A stretch of 64,000 nucleotides of DNA from Lineus longissimus (Eukaryota > Nemertea > Pilidiophora > Heteronemertea > Lineidae), in the NCBI RefSeq assembly GCF_910592395.1, contig NC_088309.1, forward strand, positions 5,522,501-5,586,500, written 5' to 3'. Positions 1 through 13,600 of this stretch are shown here, piece after piece. Numbering within the stretch: position 1 is the stretch's first letter; every line of letters starts with the position of its first letter. The notes beneath the pieces were generated by a model. It ran no database searches. It worked only from the letters and a program-made list of their open reading frames with translations, and was not told the origin of the DNA. The translations under genes and the position numbers were made by a program.

Positions 1-1469
1 GGAGTAAATGGGGTCAAGATGGATGTACATGCACAGAAAGTTATGAATTATAGAGTTTGTAGTTCGTAAAATAGAAGATGAAGACAACACCGCAAATAGT
101 GGAGAAGAAATGAAGGTCATTTCAGCCTATCCCACAGCAGAAAAGCAGGACGCTAGGTTACATTCACAAACACCCACACACCCTGCTATCCTGCACAGCT
201 ACCGCAACACTGCAGGGTCAAGGTCATAGTCAGAAAATGACAACGCCACAGACATCTTCGTTCCTTATGGTCACTTACTCAATTTTGTCTGGCCTAACGA
301 GGCTATGATCCAGAAAAAGAAGTTTCAATATCGACTTTGATGGAGGCAATACGTATTGACTCATTTTTTTATCGTTTTCTTGGGTTAACACATTTGTTTA
401 CAATACGTTTTTATATACTAAATGTCAAGATATTGTCTGTAACCGTTTTTATTTTACATTTTAGTTCGTAACCTACCTGCTTTCTCAGAAAATGACAATT
501 TGATCACCCGTGCATTGGCGTACTGACTAATATTAACATTTGAATTTAATTTCTTAAGAAAAATTGTTCAAAAATTAATATTAGTTAGTTTTTTCACTTT
601 GTCCTGTTGGCGTTGGATGAATCTCTGCTCGTTCATCCACTTTTTGGTGGAGGGAGTACCATTTTACAAACCTGGTAGTGGGTAGGATTTTTGGATGTTT
701 GTGACATCTCGTGATCTACTAGGTGTATAGACAGCATCAAGTAAGCAAAAATAACGTGTTTTGTGACAGTGAATGTCGGACCAACTCCCCACCACTTTAC
801 TCATGTGCAGGGTCGGATAACGAATATAAAAAGTGTACAAATGTGAAAGCAGGAAAAAAAATGAAATAAAGGCATGTGGCGATAATTAGCTATATGTGCT
901 ATCATATTACAGCCTAGAGAAAAGTTGCCGAAATAGCAAATTTTAAATAAGGGGATTTCTTTTAACTGATGTACTGACATATGTTCATACTGATATCATT
1001 TGAGGGTTTAAGAAGGCATGGAGGAGCTAATTTTGATCATATTATTTTGGTTGAAGATTTTAAACCAGATTTAGGGATTATTTTGTTCTAGGCTGTAATA
1101 CATGTTTGCCTATTGGACCTGAAAGCATTGAACTAGCGAATTAATAACATATTAAAAATTGCAAATAAGTGATAGGTATCCCCTGCGTTTAACCAATATT
1201 TCACGGATGATATGTTCGGCAAATTTGGATTTTACAAACCGAAAGATGGATGTGTTCAATATTGGGGCCGTTATATAACACTACCGATTAATTAACATAC
1301 AATTTACACCACATTCAACTTAGAGCACAAATCAAGTTTTTTTTTGTTTTAAACAGCTGTATTTTGATGAAATTTTAGGATTTTGGTGAGAATTTTGGAC
1401 TCGTTTAAACTGTCAGCTGTTATATGTTAGTGCATACAATCTAGACTATGAAAGTCTTCGTGTACCTAC
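1..1469 (-). other. Start of the intron after exon 6B; no exon seen
   Basis: The intron is AT-rich, starting with GTAGGT at 1469. I looked for the conserved TM2-TM3 exon (TVLLSLTVF-like) on the minus strand and did not find it. A third copy of exon 6 (CCPEPY or DAGEK coding) was also not seen here. Confidence 0.7.
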
Positions 1470-1664
1470 CTAGTGAGATCTTCTCGCCCGCATCGGGAGG
1501 CAAGGTGAAAGTCAGAAGAGCCATAGAGGAGATCAAGACACACGGTATTATCAAGTTAAATCCATAATACAGCGTTCGTCGTCGAATGTGGATTGTAAAT
1601 GTAATATCTATGTATTCCTCAGGACAGCATTCATATTTTATCACATTTCGTTTGGCAGGGACAC
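1470..1664 (-). CDS. nAChR exon 6B (downstream copy): alternative loop C, TM1, start of TM2
   Basis: A second 195-bp exon has acceptor caattctttattttag and donor gtaggt, with phases identical to exon 6A. It encodes [32 protein letters not shown], then TM1 [16 protein letters not shown] and [10 protein letters not shown]. This is the copy closest to vertebrate alpha7 (YECC, TLYYG, IPCVLIS, GEKISLG). The next exon (rest of TM2, TM3) was not found in the 1469 bases to its left, so the gene continues outside the window. As 195 is a multiple of three, including both copies would keep the frame but give two TM1 segments. Confidence 0.96.
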
Positions 1665-4600
1665 CTAAAATAAAGAATTGATAGAAAAAAACAATAAAAA
1701 GGAAACTAAAGAAAATACCACCGAGTGTGCTCAGGTGTCGCTTCGATTTCAGGAGAAACTGTCACCTAAGATGGCGCCTCAAATGCCCGTATGTAGCTCA
1801 GAATTTTGAAAGACGCAGTTACGGACTAGGCTACGAACAACGTTGAAAGTGATGAGACAACGTCGTGCTGCGTGTTTCTAGTGCATCGAGACAAGATAAC
1901 CCTGTCGCGGCTACGATGAGTTGCCACATGGCGTGAAGTGACACGATCATGCGTCAATTTTAGTGCAACTGCGTCTTTAGGTGAAAAAAATAGGTGAAGA
2001 TTTTTGTTTTACGATTTGTAAGCATGTGTTCCCTTTTTCTTATTTTAATCTATTTTCTTGCTGGTTTTTTGCGAAATGCAATGTCCTACCAGCCAGGCTC
2101 ATTCTGAGCGCTGAATGCTGGATATTAGAAAGTCATTTGTAAAAAACGATTATTTGGAACGAAAACGCCGAGACAAGATTTGAAGACGTCACTCCGCAGC
2201 ACACCCATTTACTGCAATACAAACACAAGTAATGATCATTCTGGGTATGACTACAAACTGGGTAACTACATGTATTTTTCTAAGGGTGGGATAAAACATG
2301 GAGGCACAATTTTAATTATGACTCAATGGATAAGCATTGAGCCAGAATTCGAATCGTGATCCATGGGTTTCGCTACTACGGGATTGAAGCACCATGGAAA
2401 CTACCACCGCCGAAGCGACACCTTTTTGCGTACCATAAGCGACTATGACCTACCAAACGACACCTTCTCTCCAGCGTCCGGGGGAATGAGGAACGTTACC
2501 AGGCACAAGGAGGAGAGAATCATACATGGCAAAATCAAGTTAGCTAAGAAGTAGAGCTTTCGCCGCCTGATGTGCATTGTAAATACTATATCAATGTACG
2601 GTTCGGGACAACACGCGTAATATTGTACATTCCGTACGCACGGGAAACCTAAAAAAGAATAAGGTAAGTTTGTCTTAATCCCAGTAGCAAGAAGATGATT
2701 GATAGCAATTAGAGAGTTCAATGATTAGTAAGTAGGCTAGACGAGACAGGAGAAGTACATTCCTAGATAAAGCTTGATAGATAGAATTCATTCTTCACAT
2801 TTATTTCCAATAAGTGATAGAAAAGAATAGTTAAAGTTTGAAGTGTTTAGAGCGATGATGTTTAAGTTTTCTAAGACAGTAATTATGTTCAAGTTATCAA
2901 ATTGACGTTAGTGGTTACACCAACATCTCTAAGGAAGACTGCTGCGAAAGTCACTTTTAACAAGAAGAGAGCGAGGTTTCAGTTGCACGTAGCTTTTCCA
3001 TACTATTCTAGGGACTACGTTGATTGTTATCATCGCTTCAGCGCCTATTTTCATTTCCGCCTTACGAAAGTCCCCGAAGTGCAATGAACATGCAGAGAAC
3101 TAGGAAACCATAGACACGTTGCACCCATCCTGTTTCTAGAAGCTTTTGGTTTAACGCGGTTAGGATACTTAGTACTTTCAAACCATTGAGTCATGAGAGA
3201 TAAATGATAACCCTATAGTCTTTTTCACGAGAACATAGCACTTTGATATTTGGTGATTTCACATAGAAAATGCAGCAGTTGAACCAAATGTGACACTTCA
3301 TCTGAAACTTCTAAGAAAAAATTAGTTACTTTTTTTACCAGTTTCGAACAGAACATGTCAAGGTAGAGCGATGTAAAGCAAAATACTGACAATTTCGCCC
3401 AGCCCATTTAGGCTTTTTTGCGTGCAGTGCTATGTTCTCGTGAAATAAACTAAAATTGCTGACCGCAGGTTGGGAAGAGTTGAAGAAACCCTGCCGCCGA
3501 CGCAATTCGGTTTCTAACTGCTAAGTATATCTATAACACATTCAAGTCGTTCTAACTATAATCATGTAATTCAACATGCATGCCTCTTACATTTAACACC
3601 AGTGCCCCAAAGCCCCGAACACCAAACAGATAGTGAACATGGTACGAATTGGAACAACCTCCCAAACCATCAATATGAAGTAGTGCAACTACATCACGGC
3701 AACAACCGTGGTCAGTATGTCATTCTTGTCCATTTGAATTACTTCACACAATGTGTTGATTTTCGCTCGAACCTCCTCACCGAAAGGCAATACAGGAAGA
3801 GCAACTGACATTCACATGATGGCGACTGGCAGGTGATCCAAATCAGCATGTGTGTTGGTGATTGGGCTCACATATAGTACTATACCCGAATTGATTATTT
3901 GGATGCTGTTAAAATCAACATGCTAAACAATACCCTAGCTTTCAAGGTAATCGTCATTATACCAGGTAGCCAAATCCAAAACAGAATCAGTTGGGTCTGG
4001 TTATCTTTGTCTTTGTCTTTATGTTTGGCATTTCAAACAGAAGCAATTGGTTCCTGTGTTACCTTAAGGTTTCTTTTTATGTCCTTTCATTTTTCGAAGT
4101 CAAATGTGCAATTTTTTGGAATGTGCATTCATATAAAGTCGCGGCCATCTTTGTTGTATAAAACCCTATTTAATTGTTTTTCACAATTTTCCAGGCTATA
4201 AAAAAGACCTTCCGATGATGGATGGTATTATGGAAACTCAGTTGGCACGTTTAACCAAGCAAAAACAGCCTACCAGCAATGAACTTAAGGTGACATGCTC
4301 GGTGAGGTTACGTGCAGTGTTTTATAATTCAAAAGGTGGGATTTAGTTTAGTTTTGGTTACGGTTTGGTCCTGTGGTTCGCATGAAAGAGTTATCAACTG
4401 GGTGAAAAGATGTCCTCTGGAACAAAGCAGTTACATCCAAATACAGTTGATGAGAACGAATATGCTGTTGTTTGATATGCCCCAATGAAATGGGTATTTC
4501 TACTAAGAAAAGCAGTTGCTTTGGTTGGTCCCGAGAAAAGGGGAATTAAACAAAGAAAAACAGCTGCAAGGAACTCTACCTCAAAACAATTGATATCATT

Positions 4601-7600
4601 ACTTTGAATTAACCCGGTGAGATACTGCAATGAATACTGACATCATTTCGTTCAGGGCACCAAAAACAAAGAAAGGCGCCAAATAAAATACCAACTTCGA
4701 TTACAATTCATTGTTTGAAGCAGTTTTTGGTTGATGGTGCAGATTGCTTAATTGTCTGGTTAACCCTAGTTTTATCCTGTGCAGTATACCAACACCGACA
4801 AAACTAACTACAGTGTTCATGTTTGAGATAGCAATGGCAGGCAGCACAAAACTCTAGTTTTCAGGCTTATTAGAGGTTGTAACGATCATCTTGCTCACAG
4901 TATATAGTCGTCGTTTTTGCTTTCTTTTCAATCCTTTTCAGATCTGGCCGTCATCTTTGTTACCAGGTATAGAAAATATATCGTACATTTCCATGCACAT
5001 ACCTGTATGTAATGCCAAACTGTTTTGATCAGGCTCTGAAAACCACGATGGCCTTGGCGCCCAGTCGTGAAAACAATGAACTGAATGCCATGACCAAAAG
5101 CATGATGCAGAACTGTGTCAAAGATTGCTTGGAACGTGATATTCGATAAAAACGTACAGAACACATCGTAACATTCTGTGTGGGTTTCACTGGAAACAAA
5201 TGAATGAAATTAGAGTTTTGCATGCAGAGCAACGTTGCCATTTCGAAAACATGTCAAGGGTTAGGGGAGTGCATCGCTAGTCTACTGGTGACATTGAACA
5301 GGTGACAATGTGCAACCTAGAATGTATCCGGCTATATTATATTTAATGAGCTATGATAATCTATCGGGGGTAGGTCTATTGGTGAATCTATGGTGAAACT
5401 ACCAGTCATTCGACAACACAAGTAGTTGTTCACATGCTTTTGCGGCACATCTCTATCTTTGCCATTGGCTACAACTGACGACATGACGATGTAAGTCCAG
5501 CTGTGGAGTTTTTTGAACGATACGAATAAAATGTGAAAGAAACATCGTGCTCACCTGGGCTATCAGAAACCTCTTGCGTGAACTCATGATACGACTTCTA
5601 GGTAATTTTTCTTTCGTTGTTGTACTATACAGCAATTGTCTATTAAAACTTACAAATAGTTAAACAGCATTTCAGCAAGTTTCCAGCACGTGGGTGATCA
5701 GGACATTGACGACAAACGCAAGCAGACAATGATAACATGAGCTTGCCCAGGTGAGCAAACGAGATGCGACATTTCCGGTGAGAAGTGAAACGAGTAATGC
5801 ATCTGCTTATGTGATACATGCAGGGTGGACTAGACTGTGACGAATGTTCCATTCGTATCCATGTATCAACCAGTCAGAGGCTGTGCTATAAGTGCAGCGG
5901 TCATCCAGTCATTTCTTCCTAAGTAATGCAGGCTTCCTGTATTGCCCAAATCGGGCTGACTCTTGTGACACAAATAACCAGGTTGAGCATCACAACAATT
6001 TCTTTCTAGCCTCTATCCAGGGTTGGTAAAAGACAATATTGCTACATTATGTGCCCACTGATACACAACATCTAGGATACATTCTAAGTTGTAAAATTGC
6101 CATGTCATGGCGGGTACCCTTTGTCCAGATCACCAGAAGTGTAGTAATATCTACATCATGTCTTACCCCTCAGGTCCCATTCTCCATTCCGAATGAAGGT
6201 GCTTGTGTCTCCTTCATCACCTTGATTCTGTAGGTCAATCTTAGAGCCATCGTGCGTCCACGACCCGAATTTCATATCGCAGAACTGGTCATCGAACGGG
6301 AACCATGTAATGTCTATTTTGCATGTGCTCTTGAACATCCCTGGCGGGATGTAAGTGGTATTCCCGTCGTGAGTCACAACCATGTTGACCGGAAACGTGC
6401 CATCGAAACTTTCGTCGGCACTGCAAGTAATGGGAAAGAATGGTGTGAGATTTGGACCACATATTTTTGCTCAGAGGGGCAACTGGTGATGTTGACCGTT
6501 CGAGCTTCATATTGGGATCAAGAAGAATTCGACACGAAAATTATCTCCGTTCACAAAAGTTTTGTATGCGGCTTGTTTTTCGATTTGACATCCCACCAAA
6601 AAAAAGATCACCAAAATTACAAAGTCTCCAACGCCTTCAAAATGACAAGGCCTTACTTTGATGTAGTTGTTCACAGTTGGTATCGAGAAATTAAACATGT
6701 CAAAAAATTCCAAGCTTGTTCAAAGTTTCTTACCAGTTAAGTTATAGCATACTCACCGTTCATGTGTTTATTCTTTTTATGAAGATACTAATGGTTTTTT
6801 TTATTTGATTTTTTTACTTAATAATTTTAATCAAATGTACTTAGGTATCTAACGTATTTCCATCGCTAAAATACAAGAGTTCTGCATTTCATAACAGAGC
6901 CTTTCGACAAATTACTGCCTCTAGAATAATTTCATTCGTCATCCAATACGCATGCAGACCACAACGGAAGGATGCAGTGTTATCAGGTTTTTAGGGATTT
7001 TTTACATCTCATTTAATTTCCTTAGTAAGGTATGGTACATGTAGGCCTTTGCATTTTTCAGACTCGCTTTTATGTTTACTTACGGTTTGCCTGAAAAAAG
7101 AAGTTAGTAAGCCATTTTTGTCAAATCTTTTGTATGGCTTAGATCTTTACTGACATTTACAAGATCACTGATTTGAATATTTTGACCATTTTCAGTTTAG
7201 AACTGTTTAGTTTCGTTACCTCTTTTAAAATTGTGAGAATACTAGATAATTTTTATTCATATTCTTCTACTTTGAAATGTCAAGTTAATCAAATTTTACA
7301 AACTTTTATCAAACACTTTAAAAAATGCATCTGAAAAGAAAGTTTGATTATTGGCACGAGCTGCAATGTTGATTTAAACGATTGTAGACAATTAAGGAGA
7401 ATTTAAGAAGACATTTTTCAAATATTAAAAGTTACTGACTAGTTACCAGGATTTAAGAGAAATTCAAAAAAGGTTTAAACCATGCTCATGAAACTAGCAA
7501 TTATCTCACTCATAGTATTATTCCCAGTACACTGAACTCGGGACCTTGCCCATTTGAGTGACGTAGAAATAAGCATCTGTCCAGATAATAAAACTAATAA

Positions 7601-10600
7601 TACTGGCTGCAAAAGCAAATGCCAATGCGATTACGTGAAGACACCCTACACCAACCTTACAGGTCATTGTTTTCAAAATTTATCATGCAGGGTAATCTAT
7701 GCATTTTTCAAAATGTGCAGCATAAAAAAACAGCCTTAGATTCAATCCATATTTCATCAAATAACTCTTTGTAGTTAAAAACTATTGCATAAAGAAATCT
7801 TCATATGAATGAACTGACCAATATAACAGTGAATTGCAAACTAAGTATGCGGTTTCAAAGAATTAAACGTCCATTCATGTTTCAGTAACATCAAAACTTC
7901 TTTGATTCAGTTTAGTCAAGAATTTTTTTAAAAGATTAGAACGTATAAGGCAATATGGTTTAATTTTCTTGAAATCTATAATTGTTTTCAATGCTTTGAC
8001 AAATGTATTGGAACTTATGCAAAGGCTAACAAGAGTCACTCAGAGGAAAGTTGGTTGTCTATTCTTTGTTAAGATAATGCAAGAAACCTACGAACCACCT
8101 TAACCATTTATTACGCTGCTCGATGTGATTTAGTGAAGTTAAACATTCCTGAAAGACTTCATGAAAAAGTTGATCATCAATATCTACTTTAAACATTTTA
8201 CATCCTCATTTTTCGTTTAAGTGACAGAACATGTGACATCGACATTTTGTTCACATGACCATAATTTTTACAAGAAAAAATGATACGAACATTCACATTT
8301 TTACACAGAGACATTTAGACATTGAACATACGGTACAGACTCATGAAAGACACCATTGTGCTGACATTGATGTTTACATTTGCAAGACCACAACATTTAT
8401 TTGTTGAGAGGAGATTTGCATTGAACTGTTTCAATGTAAAATTACCATTTACATCTGCAAGACCACAACATTTATTTGTTGAGAGTAGATTTGCATTGAA
8501 CTGTTTCAATGTAAACATTACCATTTACATCTGCAAGACCACAACGTTTATTTGTTGACAGTACATTTGCATTGAACTGTGTCAATGTAAACATTAAATT
8601 TTACATCTGCAAGACCACAACGTTTATTTTTTGAAAGTATAGCTTGGCATCGAACAGCGTCACATTGCAAGGTTTACGGTTTAAAGAAACAACTACCAAC
8701 AGTATGTATCTCCACCAAGACGAAAATGAGAGTCAATTCTTAATCACTGTGGACTCCTGCTTTATTTAAAAAGATTTAAAAATTTTTAAGTATGCATGTG
8801 CGGTTTTTACGAAGACATATATTTCATACTATACTTGTTCAATATTTAACCTTTAACTATCTTTTTTTCTTCTGTTGTTCAACTCATAACAATCAGGCGT
8901 TATGAGATGACTAATGTATATTCATTGCATTGGTGTGAGGATATGCGGAAAATGTGAAACTTGCTATGCCAACGTGAGTCCACTGCATCGTCCATTTTCC
9001 CACACCTTTAACTACCATTCATTTTGATGCCAATACAATTCTCTTTGCTACTGCCACTGCATGCTGATAAGTTGGGGGCGAACATGCCGATTGGAGAAGA
9101 CATCCTTTGTCCATCATTACACGCACATGCACAGTATGTCTTACTTCTTCATTTCCAATAAAGGTTATTGTTTACATGCTTTTGGAGAAGACATCCAATG
9201 ACATATATCGACATGAATTGAAGATATATTATTAGGTCCTTTATAGTTTTCTCGGACTGATTCTTTTAAGTTGCTCTTTACAAATTGAGTAGGGTAGGTG
9301 TTTTAGATTTTGCCGTTTTACCATTTGAAAGTATCGATAAAAAAGTGAATTGGAATTTTAAATATGATTTTCTCCACAGTGATTCGAATGGACCAACACA
9401 AGGGAAAAGGGAAAGTTAAGTATTCACTAAATTGTTAAATTTGCAAAACTAACGCCAGCCTCGAATACAGGTATAGGTTGCAAAACGAATACACGTGTGC
9501 ATGCAGTTCTCCTTCTCACCTATTGTACATGAGAATATCTGGGCGCCACAGCTTTCCTGGCGGAATACGGAGTTTGTCAATCCCGCCATAGTTCTTGGGG
9601 TTCCAGCGCAAGTGATAATCGTTCCACATCTAGAAGAAAGGATAGTTAATTTTAATTCACATCATTATATCAATGTCTTACCTATTGTATAAAAGGAGGT
9701 CCGGTTTCCAGAGTGCCTTGGATGGAAGACGGATGACTGAGATGTTGCCAAACTCTGCTGGATCCCACTGGACGTTATAAGCATTCCACATCTGAGAACA
9801 CAAGACAAAGATGATGTAATACAAGTTAGAGACACATCGAATCCACCATTTTGTACAATTAGAAACCTTGATTTATAAATTATCAATCAAAGTACTCAGT
9901 TATAATGTAAAGAAACTGTACTGATTCAGGTTCATATAGTTAAGCACTATTCTTAAACTTGTCGACTACATGGACCACTTTTTTCTTTCTTTATCGCAAT
10001 GACCGGAACTTGGTTGCTCAGAACAAACGGACGTAACAGGTGAAAGTCGAATAGAATGCTGACAAACTGGGCATATAAGGTGCACACATAGTTCCATTGC
10101 AATTGCTTGGAAACAAAAAGCTTCCTTGCAAAAAAATAACAAATACAAGCAAATACAATATCTCTGTTCGATCCTATGGTTCGTACATAATTTCCCGGCA
10201 ATGATCAACACCACCACTTACTAAAATTGTGATACCATTAGTATTCAAAACCAAGAAGGACAAGTTTTATTTTAATTTGTATGTTCTAAGTGTATAACAT
10301 TTAACTTTTACTTTTGTAAAACATAGGGCCTATTCCAAATGGTGGATTTTGGTTGAAGACAGTAGACATAAATGAATAATGGAAGAGGAATAAGGTTAAA
10401 TCATTGAGGGTAAAATAAACAATGACAATATACTGAAAGAAAAACAAGAAACGTAAGCAAGGATACAAAGACCTATATCATATCAAGCTATTCAATTTTT
10501 TCTCCTGTGACAATTTATCTTCTTTAACAAACAACAGAAAGAAAAATGTTCTTCCATTTCGAATGAGATAAGGATTCATCATGTAAAACATGACAACTTT

Positions 10601-13600
10601 ACTTCTTATTTGTAAACCAATTCAAACAGACTGCACGATTTCAAGGCAAACCATCAAACATAGATGTACGTCTGCGTCAAACAAGTAAGATAGTTATTCC
10701 TCCATCTTGCAGATACTGTTATACACTGCTGTACTACACTTCGGTGATGACAACCATGACACAGGACTGTTTTGCTTCTTATTCTAAATTTATTTTCTGT
10801 GGAGAAAATAAAATGCATGAACAATAGGTGAACAGACAAAACACAAGGAACTGCAAATAAAAAATGTGAAACAAAGACAATCTTGAAGGATATTATGGTG
10901 AATAAAACTATTGTTTGACAGCAAAGGGTATAGAATCTCCAGAGGCATCTGTAGTTCTTCAAGAAAGTAGTTTGCACCAAATAAGCATTTGTGGCAATGG
11001 CTTAATGCACTGATATCAAAGGACAAAATGTAAGATAAATGACAACATTTGCTCAGAAAGAAGCAGAAGTCGAGTCTTCGGCTGTGTGTGATGGCAATAT
11101 TGGCGGTACGGTAACTCACTCGTTACAAATCTTGTCATGTGAGCAAACTTAATTTTGAGTAATAAGAAATACCAAAGGTGCCTCTAGTTGAAGATCAGTT
11201 CATTGTTTATGAATTTGTGTAAATGGTAGAGATCAAGCCAAGAGGTTTGCTGTGTACGATTATAGATTTCTGAAGTGTTTGATATAGAGTTGCAGTGATG
11301 CACGCAGCAGAATAAAGCTCATAGTTGTACTCCTCGAAATCTGGCGTTCACAAATTTTGATGGAAGTTTTGTGGTTTATGTGATTGAGCGATCTTCATTA
11401 GAGAACATGTTCGTGATATGATTACCAAAACATTTCGATTAACTCGCTGCTTTATTTCCCGTGCAAGAACTTAATAAAACTATCACTCCAAACCCAGTGT
11501 ATACCATTTACCTTCTGAATACAGAAAAGGTTAGGTTGATATCAGCCATTTCGCTGTCTGCTAATTCCACTTGAAAATAGAAGAGTTATTAACATTCACA
11601 AGACATTTCACAGACTCACGTACATGTACATAAACAGTTTCCCAGATGTGTCATGCCTCAAACTAAGCAAGGTTCCTGAACTCCATGTCTTCATAGTTCG
11701 AATGCCTTTCAAAGTTTAGAATGAATGCATAATAGGGACTAAGTTGTTATTTGTTGAAATAAATAGATTGATATGTGCTCAGTCCTTCTCAAATTTTCAT
11801 GAGCGATGATAATATCAGCTGTGGCCACAATACAGCATACATCGTATGATAAAAAGAGGAAGATCTCTATGTTGATTCAGAACGTCACCAACATTTGACA
11901 TATGTGTACACTTTTTGTCATGTTATCTGGTTGGATTAGATTTGATAACAGTTTCTTTAAGACTTCAGACTAAATTTCCATACTTTCGCCTTTTTCTATA
12001 AAAATGCATATTTTGTAGTTTCATGTTTACATTTTGAACATTTGCTATGCTGTAAAGACGGGTTAAATTGGCCCTTGGGGTGAAGTTGTCCTACCACAAA
12101 AAATGTATTTGAGCCAAACTATGAAAATACAAGCCCACTGAGTTATCTTTTAACATCTTTTTGTACAATGATTCAGCTGAAACAGAAAATTTAGCTGTAG
12201 ATAGAGTGGAAAATGTATATGGGACAATTTCTTCTCCCCTTTAGCCAAATTTCACCCCATTTTACAGTAAGGTCAAACCAGGTACGTCAGATTTTGTTTA
12301 GCCGACTGAAGCTGAAACCAAAATAAGTAATGCTTTGGAAGGATCCAGGCAATGGGTGAACATTATTTGAAAATTTAGTTATCGAATGACGCAGTATTAA
12401 TGCTATTGATTATGATGCATAGTTCATGATGGATTTTTTTCTCCAAAGATACATTGATAATAAAAGGGAGCTTATTTGAATATGCTAAAAAAATGATGGT
12501 GAACTGCATGGCCTCATGGGTCGGCCCTAAGCAGAAAGATCACAAATCATTACTATCTACAACCTGACTTAACCCCGATGTACATCAAAAGACTTAACAA
12601 ACATGAAGATTATCTACTAAAAGGTATAATCATCCTACTATAGAATGCATATGCCGGTGCTAACGATGTGGAAATAAATTTACAATTGCATCTAGAGGCA
12701 CCAGCAAGATTGACTTATTGTAAATTGTGAATGCAATTAAGTTGATGAGATAATGAAAATTGAAAACATTCAATTTGATGACATATAAAAATTATATTTA
12801 CCTCTTGTACGAAATTGGTGAAGATGATGAGAAGAGTTAAGATTTTTTTCTTACAATTTCTCGATTCAAGCGGATATTATTTTACACTTTATGCATATTC
12901 CTTAATTTTGCGAAGAAAAGCAAAATGCATCTATATTCACCATGCTTATGAACAGTACAAAAAACTTTGGGAACTGAAAACTGAAAAAGGCTACCTTGAA
13001 CAAAGCATTACACACTGATGCAGAAGTCTACATTAAAACATATCAGAGTCGAATAGTTCTTGGTCACAATGTATTAATAAACACAGTACGACGAATCATT
13101 TTCATATTTTTCTCTCCAGAGGATTTGAAATATCATTTTAATCATCATCATTCACTGCAATAGCGATTTAACAGGTATGACATTCCCCTCTGCACGTGTC
13201 TGTCTGTTTGTAGAATTATAAAAGATTGCAAATTAGGATGTTTAATTTGTTTCCAACATAAAGGGTAGGGGTGAACTTATCGGCTACACCACGGGACAAC
13301 GACAACGAGAACTAAATGGTAGATGTACCTATAATGGGGATCAGAACCGGCCATCCATATTGGGGTGTAATCCGCATGGGCGCAGCACAGTTGTCTACTT
13401 TGTATGCTGATTTCGGGATATGTGCTCATTAAAATAATGTTTGTCACATATTGCAAGGTCAATAGATTACACTATTAACTCATCCATGTGGTCATGAGTT
13501 ATGGCGAGCTCTTTCAAAGTCATTTGCATTGCCATATAACTGAGCATGTCACTGTAGACTTTCAGAAACTGCGTAGGCAGGGCCATCATCTTCAAACGAC

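Noticed and set aside
2363-2554. Plus-strand open frame over exon 6A
   Set aside because: It is an antisense shadow of exon 6A with no family features.
1470-2648. Two tandem receptor genes instead of duplicated exons
   Set aside because: Exons 2 and 5 occur once and all exon pairs lie side by side within one ordered gene, so separate genes are not supported.
6252-6740. 162-codon plus-strand open frame
   Set aside because: It is antisense to exon 5 of the receptor and its splice acceptor; the minus strand clearly encodes the conserved protein.
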